A stretch of 64,000 bases of DNA, from positions 62,001 to 126,000 of the forward strand of contig NZ_FOGO01000018.1 in assembly GCF_900111245.1 (NCBI RefSeq), read 5' to 3'. Positions 54,782 to 63,248 of this stretch are shown here, in pieces; the stretch's first letter is position 1; each line of letters starts with the position of its first letter. The notes under the pieces are model-generated. The model saw nothing but the letters and a program-made list of their open reading frames with translations, ran no database searches and was not told where the DNA came from. The stretch comes from Streptomyces qinglanensis. GTDB lineage: Bacteria > Actinomycetota > Actinomycetes > Streptomycetales > Streptomycetaceae. Position numbers and translations under genes: made by a program.

Positions 54782-55663
54782 CTACGAGTCCTCGTCGGAC
54801 TCCTCGGGGTCGTCCGGCGGGCTCTGGCCGAAGCCGCGGGAGAGCCGTTGCAGTGCTTCGCGGATCTCCTCGTCACTGGCCTCCGAGTACACGTCGAAGG
54901 TCATCGTGAACTTGGAGTGCCGCAAGATCCGCTGCGCCACCTTGGGGTGCACCTTCATGGCGACGAGCAGCGAACCGGTGGTGTGCCGGGTGTTCCGGAG
55001 CGGGATTGCGCGGACGCCGGCTTGGCGGATGCGGACGGCGAAGGCCCGGGTGAGGTTGCCGGGCTCGATCGGCGTCCCGTAGCGAGTGGTGAAGATCAGC
55101 CCATGCATGTCCTGCCAGAGCTCTCCGGCCGCTTCTCGGTCCTCCTGTTGATGCTGGCGACGCTGCCGTAGCGCTGCGAGGCAGAGCTCCGGCAGGGGGA
55201 GGAAGTCCTCCGAGTCCTCCGTCTTCGTCTCCCGGTGCAGGACCTCACGGCCCGCACGCTGTAGTTGGTGGTCGATGTACAGCTCTCCGGTGTCGAAGTC
55301 GATGGACTCCCACGTGAGGCCGAGGATCTCACCGCGACGGAGCCCGAGGGTGAGCGCCAGGACCCACGCGGCGTACAGCGGGTCGTCCGAGGTGACGGCG
55401 TGTTCCAGGAGGCGGCTGGCTTCCCCGACGGACCACGCCTTGACCTTCCGGCGTCGCGGCTTGGGGACCCGTACGAGCTTGGCGACGTTGCGTGGGATCT
55501 CCTCCTCGATCACGGCCTGACTCAGAGCCGCGCGGAGGGTGTCTCGGGCGATCTGGACGACCCGCCCGCTCGGATACTGCTCGCAGCACTCGCCCTTGGC
55601 GCAGCAGCGCTGCCGCTCGGGACGGCGCTTGGCGTCCTTGCGCAGGGCAAGCCAGTTCAGATG
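54782..55663 (-). pseudogene. int: Tyrosine integrase, 5'-truncated
   Basis: The frame is open from 55663, just after a TGA, to the stop at 54782 and encodes the C-terminal two-thirds of an actinobacterial tyrosine recombinase. A Cys-rich segment (RCCAKGECCEQY) and the linker helix AALSQAVIEEEIPRNVAK come first. The catalytic Arg is in LGLRRGEILGL. The second box reads PLRNTRHTTGSLL (Arg where H-x-x-R usually has His). The catalytic Tyr is in LRHSKFTMTFDVYSE. The N-terminal core-binding domain is absent. It sits next to attL, as functional integrases do. Confidence 0.85.
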
Positions 55664-55678
55664 TCACCCGATCGTGCA

Positions 55679-55867
55679 TCAGACCCCCACCTTGTAGGTG
55701 GCTTCCGCTTGAGCGATTCCGGAACGTCCCGTTTCCTCAGCGTTGCGGATAGCGGCGCGCGTTTGCCACCGCCCCACCAGCAGAGCGGCGGGGATACCAA
55801 CAGCAGTCACCGCAGCAGCCGCTATGGCCCCGATTCCTTGCAGATCCATACTCAGATCGTGCCTCAT
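55679..55867 (-). pseudogene. Small membrane protein, 3'-truncated
   Basis: Starts MRHDLSMDLQG or, from 55849, MDLQGIG. One helix (IAAAAVTAVGIPAALLVG) is followed by RWQTRAAIRNAEETGRSGIA, then an abrupt stop after TYKVGV. Homologues as I recall them continue for a further 100 or more residues. The break lies about 16 bp from the truncated integrase, suggesting one deletion removed both ends. Confidence 0.55.
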
Positions 55868-55992
55868 GTGAGACCCGCGTGAGGTGAAGCCCAACCACAA
55901 GGTCCCAGTCCCGGAGGCTTTGGCGCTGGTTTACCCTGCCGGTACGCCCCTGGTTTTGGCCGGGCGACCGCACGGGCACACAGGAGCCACCC

Positions 55993-56071
55993 GTGGCTAC
56001 GAAGACTTTCGTGCTCAACACTGAACCCCCACGTCGCCGACATCGGCGGAACCGAGCTGAAGTTCTCCCCT
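55993..56071 (+). pseudogene. Phage-type gene start, frameshifted
   Basis: GTG 55993 after AGGAG reads MATKTFVLNTEP. A C5 run then carries one extra C; without it the frame continues HVADIGGTELKFSP, a start typical of small phage tail-region proteins. Homology stops at the IS481 scrap. Confidence 0.55.
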
Positions 56072-56159
56072 GGGCGGCCACCTCCGTCACCGTCGCACCG
56101 GCGAGCACTGCCAGGACAGCCCGGTATCTCTGCTCGACCACGCTCAGCTCCACCAGCAC
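56070..56159 (-). pseudogene. IS481-type transposase, N-terminal scrap
   Basis: From GTG 56159 the frame reads VLVELSVVEQRYRAVLAVLA then GATVTEVAAQ, the first 30 residues of an IS481-family transposase (normally continuing into the helix-turn-helix). It ends exactly where the phage gene fragment begins. Confidence 0.65.
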
Positions 56160-56648
56160 GGCCCCTGCCCTCCCTGCACGCGGATACGACGCGCACAGCA
56201 AAGCCGAGACAAGCGGTGTCAAGCATCAGGTGAAGCCACAACGTCAAGCATCAACCGAGACAAGACACCAGCACCCGAAGCGCGTGCGTAACAACTTTCT
56301 CTACGACTTCAAGGCGGCCCGCTCACGCGGGCCGCGCGCGGCCCGGGCACCGGCCGGGCCTGCGCTCCTGTCTCCGCCCAGCTCCAGCCCGGCCGGCGCC
56401 CGTGCCGCGCGCACCGCAATCAGCCGTCTAACGTCAGAGAAGGGGTACATCGTGGCTGGGGCGGTCGGCTCCACGGCTTTAGGCAGCCACTTTGGCGCGA
56501 GCCTCGAAGATCATGGCCCCAACGTCGTGCTTTACCGGGCAGGTCCACAGACTGCCCGACGCGCCGGAAGCTTACGAGGCCATGATCGCTCGCGCCGAAG
56601 CACCTCCAGCCCAAAGCCGCTCCGCCGACCTATCTCCTTTCGACACAC
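56160..56648. other. Non-coding interior of the element
   Basis: About 490 bp. TCAAGCATCA and CCGAGACAAG each occur twice (56219-56265), probably from the IS481 promoter end. A hairpin GGCCCGC-TCAC-GCGGGCC lies near 56316. A short minus frame (SLWTCPVKHDVGAMIFEARA-KVAA) may be the tail of another lost gene. Confidence 0.45.
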
Positions 56649-59600
56649 TCACTCGTCAAAGGTGCCCTGCACATGAGCTACACGCTTAACCTCAGGCACT
56701 GGCTCCCGCAAGATTTCAGCCGGTTGCGACATTTCTTCATGCCCGACCGTCTCGCCATTGACAATTTCGTCGAGCATGGCAATCAGCTTTGGCTGCAACT
56801 GCAAGGTGCGCTCCACAATCCATAGCACTCTGAGCAGTTCCTCAGTCATCTCAGCCGTCCAGCGCTCCGGCCTAATGCCATCCAGCGAAGAACTGCGTCG
56901 ACCGGCACCCTCGGCGAGGCGGTACGCTACCCACGATTGCACCGGCTCGAAGCCACTGACTGAGAAGTCCCATACTTCTGGCGCCACGGGAGCAAATTTT
57001 CCGGTTCCCACGTGGAGTACTCGGCTTTGCCGGTCGTAGAACACCTCGTCCGGATAACCAGCGGGATCACCGGGAACCGCCTTGACGCACCTGGCTCCCC
57101 CTTGCGGAATACTCACACGTGCGCCCGATTCAGCAGACCTTTCTCCGAAAGTCTGTAGGGAAATTAGCTGCCACCCGATTTCCACCGCCTGTGTGAATAG
57201 GTAAACATTTTTGGTGATCGGAATGCGAGGGCCCGGCAGTACCAATTCTTCGCTGAACTGATCAACATAGGAGGGAGAGGACAAAACCGCATAGCAGTAA
57301 GCGAAAATGTCCTCCCCTGTCACTTCTTGGCTGAACAGGCTAGACAGCTTCTGTACCAGTGCTGGGTTGGTGTTGGCCTCGGTCCCCGCTGCGTCGCGCC
57401 AGAGTGGAATGACGTCCTTCCCGCCAAAGGACCCTCGGAAATGGTGAAGGTCAGGAACGTACGCCGTGACGCTCGCAGCGGGCCCTAGCCCGAGAACACC
57501 CGTTAGCAGGCTCGTCATGTACACCTGCTTGTCAGAGTGGACGCGCCACAAATCCGCACGCGGCCGGTCAGCTAGCCTGCTATCCGCGAAGGCGAATTGC
57601 CTGTCGAGAGTTCTGTAGCCATATCGGACAGTAGTTGGCTCATCCTGCGGACGCGCATTCCTCAGCACTGGAAGAGCAGGTGGCATGTTCTCGGGATCCA
57701 TGCCAAGGACTCGTGAATACGCTCGGTCAAGGTTGCGGGCAGGTCGGACTACGAACAGATCCGCCTTTCTTTCGTCAGGGGCGCTGGTCAATGTCTGCCA
57801 GCGGCGCCCTAGAGTATGGGTGTCTGGAGCGATCGGCCAGGTTCGCTTGAACTGGACCCCTGAATGCTGCCAAGGGAAAACATCGGTCAACAGAGGCCAG
57901 GCAAAGTAGTCACCAGACTGCTCCGGGAGAAAGGGTTCGTGCCAACTTTCGAAGCATCGCTGCCAGGACATATCATCAAACGTCTTCACGTCACCGAGTC
58001 GCGTAAGCTTCTCTTGACGCGTTCCTGTGATACGCGCATACCAGACAGTGGCCGGCTGGTCAGGCTTGGGAGTCCCGTAACGAACACCGACCGCAATGGC
58101 CACAGGATTCTGGATGGCGAACACGTTCTCGGTCTTACGGGCCCCGAGGTTGTCTCCCTCCAGGTCAATAATCCAGAGCTCATCGAAAGCCTTCCTCATC
58201 GTCTCACGCATTCCGACGAAACCCGGACCGCGAAGATAGGAGGAGGCCGTGATGAAGCTGACGATGCCGGGTTCGTCCGTCGACTCCAGCACCTTCCACA
58301 GAGCCCAGCGCCAGAAGTACACATACAGATTATAGAGATTCTTGACATGACCACCCATGCCGACCTCAATGGCCGGATTGACGAAGTCAGCAAGGATCCC
58401 GTCATCCCCGTGGTCCCCGAATCGCACCCATCCGCCTTGACGTTCCACTCCCACATCATCTGAGCTTATGGTCTGCCGGTAATAGGGCGGATTGCCAATG
58501 CAAGCAAGAACGGGAGCACTCGACTTGACCTTCCGAGCCCGCTTGTGTTCCTCCGCCAGACGGCGGTGCAACAAATCGAGTGACAATTGCCCCTCAGGCT
58601 CACAAGGCGACTCGAGAGTATCCGTCAGGTAAATATGGGCTCCATCTGCCGGCAGTTCACCCCCTGCCGAAATAATTTGCTCCGCGAGCCTAAGGTGCGC
58701 AACAGCATAGGGGCCGACGAGCAACTCGAACCCATGTAGGTTCTTTGCGGCCTTAGTGGCCCGGGCGCCTACAGCACCCCCGCCGTAAGCGTTCTCAACC
58801 AGTTCGAGGCTGCGGCGGAAGGCCGCGAGCGGGTAAGCTCCTGTCCCCACTGCTGGATCCAACACCGTGACGTCATCGTCAGCCATTCCAAGAGGCTTAC
58901 CAAACTTACTGATGAGAAGGTCCGTGACAAGGTTTACTTGGCAGCCTACAACTTGCGCAGGAGTGTAGTAAACTCCGCGATTTTTGCGCAATTTCTCGTC
59001 GTAGGCAGCCAGAAAATCTTCATAGAAGTAAATCCAGGGGTCACCGTGCCGACTAACAGCCTCAGGATCCACAGCCGCGATCGTACGCTCGAGGAGGTCC
59101 AGCGGCACCTCAATCTCTTTGCGCGCATCCGGCTGAGCCAGCACTCTCAGGACCTGGGCAAGCAGACCGTGCCCTTTGTCCAAAGCATCAGCGGCGTCCC
59201 GCCGCAGGTCGGTTACGCCCTCGAGACGCGCAAGCAGCATCGCATAAGTCAGTGTCTGGGCGTACGCGTCCGCGAACTGGAGATCATCCGCGTCACCGAA
59301 GAGGAACCTACGCCATTCCTCAGCCAGTATCGACATTGCAGATCCCGGGATGGCTAGCGAAGAAAGCACATCCGTACGCAGATATTTACAGAGAGGAGCT
59401 AGCTCCTCTGCGAGTCCACGAGGGGAATCGGGAACGACTGGATCCCACGTCAGGAAGTTGCGAATTAGTTCACTGTATTGGGTTACATTGTCGTCACTGA
59501 TAGCGTTACGCCCATCCGACGTAACGTCCCCTGTAAACCGAACAACCTTACCTACCAGTTGGCCAGTACGGTAAAGTGCCCATTCATTGCCATCCGTGTA

Positions 59601-59933
59601 AACCACGTTCGGCAGTGACTTGAATTTTTCCCACTGCTTCTTGTTGTCGCCCTTGAACTTGCTGGTACGGGCTCCCGTGCCCGGCGCCTTCAGTTCAATA
59701 TGCCCACAAAGCAAGCCCTTAACTGCCAGACCAATATCGGGCCGACCGCCGAGTCCAGAGACAACGGACTCCGTCTTAGTCGCAACAGTACGCCCGTAGG
59801 CTGTTCCAGCCTTCACCAGCAGCGTCGTGGTAGGGGACTTAAGTTGGTCTTCTTGCTGGCCTGGGATATTCAGGGCCCATGTCGCTGTCAGGCTTTCAGC
59901 AAAGCTCACCAAGGCGTCTTTCATCGAGGCCAT
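56649..59933 (-). CDS. Type ISP-like restriction-modification enzyme
   Basis: A single 1094-aa chain that should both methylate and cut DNA. The N-terminal nuclease has D66 in RPDIGL and E-x-K at 80-82 (HIELKAPG), a PD-(D/E)xK pattern. The N6-adenine methylase has GVYYTPAQVV (about 320), motif I DPAVGTGAYPLAA (about 359) and catalytic NPPYY (481-485). The last 350 residues fit the ISP C-terminal target-recognition region. No helicase domain is present between nuclease and methylase, unlike LlaGI/LlaBIII. ATG 59933 lacks a clear ribosome site (ATG 59924 is an alternative); the frame further up crosses the arm repeat. GC is visibly lower than in the flanks. Confidence 0.82.
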   Translation of the reverse strand: MASMKDALVSFAESLTATWALNIPGQQEDQLKSPTTTLLVKAGTAYGRTVATKTESVVSGLGGRPDIGLAVKGLLCGHIELKAPGTGARTSKFKGDNKKQWEKFKSLPNVVYTDGNEWALYRTGQLVGKVVRFTGDVTSDGRNAISDDNVTQYSELIRNFLTWDPVVPDSPRGLAEELAPLCKYLRTDVLSSLAIPGSAMSILAEEWRRFLFGDADDLQFADAYAQTLTYAMLLARLEGVTDLRRDAADALDKGHGLLAQVLRVLAQPDARKEIEVPLDLLERTIAAVDPEAVSRHGDPWIYFYEDFLAAYDEKLRKNRGVYYTPAQVVGCQVNLVTDLLISKFGKPLGMADDDVTVLDPAVGTGAYPLAAFRRSLELVENAYGGGAVGARATKAAKNLHGFELLVGPYAVAHLRLAEQIISAGGELPADGAHIYLTDTLESPCEPEGQLSLDLLHRRLAEEHKRARKVKSSAPVLACIGNPPYYRQTISSDDVGVERQGGWVRFGDHGDDGILADFVNPAIEVGMGGHVKNLYNLYVYFWRWALWKVLESTDEPGIVSFITASSYLRGPGFVGMRETMRKAFDELWIIDLEGDNLGARKTENVFAIQNPVAIAVGVRYGTPKPDQPATVWYARITGTRQEKLTRLGDVKTFDDMSWQRCFESWHEPFLPEQSGDYFAWPLLTDVFPWQHSGVQFKRTWPIAPDTHTLGRRWQTLTSAPDERKADLFVVRPARNLDRAYSRVLGMDPENMPPALPVLRNARPQDEPTTVRYGYRTLDRQFAFADSRLADRPRADLWRVHSDKQVYMTSLLTGVLGLGPAASVTAYVPDLHHFRGSFGGKDVIPLWRDAAGTEANTNPALVQKLSSLFSQEVTGEDIFAYCYAVLSSPSYVDQFSEELVLPGPRIPITKNVYLFTQAVEIGWQLISLQTFGERSAESGARVSIPQGGARCVKAVPGDPAGYPDEVFYDRQSRVLHVGTGKFAPVAPEVWDFSVSGFEPVQSWVAYRLAEGAGRRSSSLDGIRPERWTAEMTEELLRVLWIVERTLQLQPKLIAMLDEIVNGETVGHEEMSQPAEILREPVPEVKRVAHVQGTFDE

Positions 59934-60395
59934 ACGAGATGAGGACACAGGCCCCCCACTTTCTCCCAAGCGGACATTGCATCCATGCAACCCAAGGCTC
60001 GTGGTTGACCCACGAGCGGCCCAGGGCCACCGGATCTTCCCCGAGCATAGTGGGCCTGACCACGCACAGTGAACAGGTACTGGCACGAATGACACAGGGC
60101 CGAGAGGTACGGCAGCGCCATTGCTTCGCATCATGTTGGTGGGCGGCGGTGGACTCCAGCACTCCTCCGGGACGCTGAGAAACCCCTCTCCAGTGGACCA
60201 CCTGTGGCCAGAAGCCTGGCTCTTGCCCCCAGACAAGCCGCTGAGTTGCCGCAACGCCTTGTCCTCATGCGCCCTCCGGAGCCGTTGCAGTACAGCAGCG
60301 GAGTACAGCAACGATGCCGACCGTTGGCGGACGCAGGCCCGCGTAGTCGTCGCACACCTGACCGTTCCGACCGTACATGTCCGAGCTGTCCACAG
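59934..60395. other. Right end of the element, no gene
   Basis: About 460 bp. Holds the presumed promoter of the ISP gene and the right arm-type repeat. Open frames are short or are read through the repeat. Confidence 0.5.
60290..60312 (+). repeat. Right integrase arm-type repeat
   Basis: Two GTACAGCA copies 13 bp apart, same orientation as 54738-54760, one base different. Confidence 0.8.
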
Positions 60396-60454
60396 CTTGT
60401 AAACAGAAGGTCGTCGGTTCGAATCCGACAGGCGGCTCCGCAGGTCAGAGGCCC
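60396..60454 (+). repeat. attR, 59-bp direct repeat
   Basis: Identical to 54645-54703; a stranded 3' half of tRNA-Thr. Confidence 0.93.
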
Positions 60455-60480
60455 CGCATCATGATCGATGCGGGGCCTCT
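60447..60480 (+). terminator. Original tRNA-Thr terminator
   Basis: A perfect 14-bp stem (60447-60460 with 60467-60480) with an ATGATC loop, overlapping the attR end. Confidence 0.78.
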
Positions 60481-60638
60481 GCGGTGTCGATGACGGCAGT
60501 TTTGACGGCAGCCGTCCTAGCGGACCACGAATCGGCGGGGCCGTCGTCTCCGCTGAGGGCATTCCCCAGTCGCCCGATGGCGTCGCGCTGCTCGTCGAGG
60601 CGTACGGGGGTGCAGATGTCCGTGGTCACCCGGATCAA
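60459..60638 (-). pseudogene. Second integrase, C-terminal remnant
   Basis: Just outside attR the minus frame reads VTTDICTPVRLDEQRDAIGR then LGNALSGDDG and ends AVKTAVIDTAEAPHRS. It resembles the end of a tyrosine integrase (usual form TMDIYTHVRLDEQREAI...) with the catalytic Tyr changed to Cys and the His to Pro. It suggests an older, decayed insertion at the same tRNA. Confidence 0.5.
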
Positions 60639-61127
60639 GGCGGGCCGCTGGAGCGGCCCCGCGCACTCTGGCGGACCGGGGCCGCCGCCCGTTCCTGCCT
60701 CCGCCCCGTTCGCGTCGGCCCTGCCTCCAGCGCGCAGAACCGCCCAGCAACCCAGCCGTCCGTCAAGAAGCGTTTGGCTCCGGCCGCTGTGATTCGGCAG
60801 GCCGCTGGACGCCCGTGAGGACGAACACGGCCAGGCGCACGACGGCGCCCGACCAGGCGCAGGGCCGGATCACTGAGAAGATGCGCGAGGGGGATCCAGG
60901 ATCCCCGGGCGCTCCGAGCCGATAGTGAAGGACCACATCCATGCCCGGAACGGCGGGGGTGAGGGCATGGCGAATGCCTGATGGGCAGGTGACCGACCGT
61001 GGGGCAAGGAACGTGAACTGGCCCTCGACTGGTCGACGGCACGTTCCCTGCCGGATGAGTTGGGCCGGGTCTCACTCCTGCAGGACGTATTCGGCCTGCT
61101 CTCCGTCTCTTGGCGAGGTGCGGAGTG
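60639..61127. other. Intergenic, no gene supported
   Basis: About 490 bp. An imperfect inverted repeat (GGCAAGGAACGTG at 61003 with CACGTTCCCTGCC at 61040) may terminate transcription. Nothing else recognisable. Confidence 0.4.
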
Positions 61128-63209
61128 TCAGCACACGGGCAGGGCATACACCGAGCGGTCGGTCATGATGAAGACCCGGTTGCCGTCGGCCACCTGCCAC
61201 GCATTCTGCGCCAGGGGGATGTCGTACCGCCACAGGATGGAGCCGTCCGTCTTGTCGACGGTGATGACCTCGCCCTCCAGCTCTGTGTCGATGCCCCAGA
61301 CGCCGTTGCCCTGGACCAGGGTGGGAAGACCTCCGCTGACCATTCCCCGGCCGCTCCAGATCTTGCTCCCGTCGGTGCTGCGCAACTTGAAGAGCAAGGG
61401 CTCATTGACGGCGTACACGGTCTCGTCGTCGGTGATCGTGGCGGGACTGAACGGCCTGTCGTAAGAGGTCTTGTCCCGGATCGTCCAGAGTTCCTTGCCG
61501 TCCTGCAGCCGCCGTGCTGTGAGAGTCGTTCCGTTGAGAAGCACGATGCTCTTCCGGATCGCAGGCCGGACCAGGCTGTCCCATTGCTTGCGCACTTTCC
61601 ACACCAGACGGCCGTCCGTCGTGTCGAAGGCCAGTATGTCGCCCTTGTCGGTGGAGACGACGAGTCGTTCGTGGGCGGCGGCACCCGGCGGGGCGAGAGT
61701 GCCGTTGAAGCCCTCGGGGAACTTTCTGCTCCAGCGGACCCGGGCGTTCGACCGGGCGACGGCACACAGCCGGTGATCCTTCGTACGGAGGTAGACCGTG
61801 TCCTCGTCGGCGGCGAGCAAGGCGCTTGCTCCCACAGGGGCGCTCCAACGGGGCTCCCCGGTGGCGGCGATGAAGGTCCGCAGCGTTCCCGCCTCGTCGA
61901 CGGCCGCGATCAGCCGGTCGGAGAGGGACAGGTAGCGGCTCTTGGGACGGATGTCCCGGTGTACCCACCGCTGTTTGCCGTCCACGACGTTGCACGCGGC
62001 GATCCCGCCGTCACGGTGGCCGAAGACGAGGACGTCCCGGACCGGAAGCACGGCCGGTGTGCCCTCGGCTATGTAGAGCGGACCCCACAGGGCCTTGGGC
62101 GAGCCACCGACGACGAAGTCTCCGTCGTCCCGGTCGAGGACCTTCGCCTTGGGCGTACGGGCAGCGGGAGGAAAGGCGAACAGGTCCTTCTCCTTCGCCT
62201 CGGACCGTTCGCGAGACCACAAGGTGAAGGCCGCACCTCCACCCGCTGCCAGGAGTGTGCCGCCCCCCGCCAGCCCTGTGACCATCCGGCGGCGGCTCAG
62301 CCCGCGGTCGGCCTCGGAGGGTCCGGGCGCCGTCAGTGCTCGGACATGGCTCTCGCGCTTCTTGATCTCCTCGGCCAGGGGGCCGCGCCGCCAGCAGCGT
62401 TCGGCACCCCGGGGCGGGGCGCAGGCGACGGCGATCCCGGCCGGCGCGGGCCGGGCCGTCGGCTCCTTGGCCAGGAGCGGCGTGATGAGCGGAAGCAGCG
62501 CCTCGGGCACGGTGCTCAGGTCCGGCTCGTCGTGGACGACCTTGTACAGCAGCGCAGCGATGTTGGTGGCGTCGAAGGGAGGGCGGCCGCCCGCCGTCTG
62601 GACCAGCACCGCACCGAGGGAGAAGACGTCGACAGCCGGCGTGACCCGGTGGCCGAGCGCCTGTTCCGGGGCGCTGTAGCCGGGGGTGATCGGGACCTGC
62701 CCGGTGGGGGTGAGCGTCAGACCGTGCTGTGGGCGGGCGATGCCGAAGTCGATGATTCGCGGACCGTTCGACGTCAGCACGATGTTGGCGGGCTTGAGGT
62801 CACGGTGGATCAGGCCGGCGGCGTGGATGTCGCAGAGCGTACGGGCGATCGAGGCCGCGATCGCCCGTACGGCCCGCTCCTCGAACGGGCCGTGCGCCTC
62901 GACCGCCTGTTCCAGAGTCGGTCCCGCAAGGAACTCGGTGGCGATCCACAGTCGTCCGCCTTCGGTCTGCGCTCCCAGCACGGCCGCGACCCCTGTACTG
63001 GTCACGGCCCGCGCTGCCTGGGCCTCTCGGATGAATCGCCGGTTGAGGTCGGCCTCGTCGACCACTTCGGGGCGCAGCACTTTGACCGCTGCGGCCGTTC
63101 CTGTCCTGTCCACCCCGAGGTAGACCTTCCCCATCCCTCCTTCTCCGAGCACACCGAGCAGTCGGTAGGGCCCGAGTCGGATCGGGTCACCGGTGCCGAG
63201 AGGGGTCAT
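61128..63209 (-). CDS. Ser/Thr kinase with C-terminal beta-propeller
   Basis: A 693-aa Hanks-type kinase: LGEGGMGKVYLG, Lys in AAVKVLR, HRDLKPANI, IDFGIARP, GYSAPEQALG. A single membrane helix (about 308-330, TGLAGGGTLLAAGGGAAFTL) after SRRRM places the rest outside the cell. The outer part is a PQQ-like propeller: repeated W-x-x-x blades such as KQRWVHRD, EPRWSAPV, RLVWKVRK, KELWTIRD, ILWRYDI. The kinase would sense a ligand through the propeller. A related propeller gene lies 39 bp upstream. Confidence 0.9.
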   Translation of the reverse strand: MTPLGTGDPIRLGPYRLLGVLGEGGMGKVYLGVDRTGTAAAVKVLRPEVVDEADLNRRFIREAQAARAVTSTGVAAVLGAQTEGGRLWIATEFLAGPTLEQAVEAHGPFEERAVRAIAASIARTLCDIHAAGLIHRDLKPANIVLTSNGPRIIDFGIARPQHGLTLTPTGQVPITPGYSAPEQALGHRVTPAVDVFSLGAVLVQTAGGRPPFDATNIAALLYKVVHDEPDLSTVPEALLPLITPLLAKEPTARPAPAGIAVACAPPRGAERCWRRGPLAEEIKKRESHVRALTAPGPSEADRGLSRRRMVTGLAGGGTLLAAGGGAAFTLWSRERSEAKEKDLFAFPPAARTPKAKVLDRDDGDFVVGGSPKALWGPLYIAEGTPAVLPVRDVLVFGHRDGGIAACNVVDGKQRWVHRDIRPKSRYLSLSDRLIAAVDEAGTLRTFIAATGEPRWSAPVGASALLAADEDTVYLRTKDHRLCAVARSNARVRWSRKFPEGFNGTLAPPGAAAHERLVVSTDKGDILAFDTTDGRLVWKVRKQWDSLVRPAIRKSIVLLNGTTLTARRLQDGKELWTIRDKTSYDRPFSPATITDDETVYAVNEPLLFKLRSTDGSKIWSGRGMVSGGLPTLVQGNGVWGIDTELEGEVITVDKTDGSILWRYDIPLAQNAWQVADGNRVFIMTDRSVYALPVC

Positions 63210-63248
63210 TCGAGAGCACTCCGATACGGGTCGGGGGCGGCTGTCGGG

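Larger units (their letters stand above)
54645..60454. mobile_element. Integrated element in tRNA-Thr (about 5.75 kb)
   Basis: Bounded by a 59-bp perfect direct repeat that covers the tRNA 3' half and its downstream flank. Inside are arm-type repeats at both ends, a 5'-truncated tyrosine integrase, a truncated membrane gene, a frameshifted phage gene start, an IS481 fragment and an intact ISP-type restriction-modification gene of lower GC. No replication or transfer genes remain. With its integrase broken it is probably fixed in place. Confidence 0.88.

Noticed and set aside
56420..56614. Small minus-strand gene inside the element
   Set aside because: No ribosome site or coherent protein; at most the tail of a lost gene in another frame.
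60131..60562. Open frame reading CRIRTDDLLFT
   Set aside because: This peptide is a known artefact of translating tRNA 3' halves; here it comes from the attR copy.
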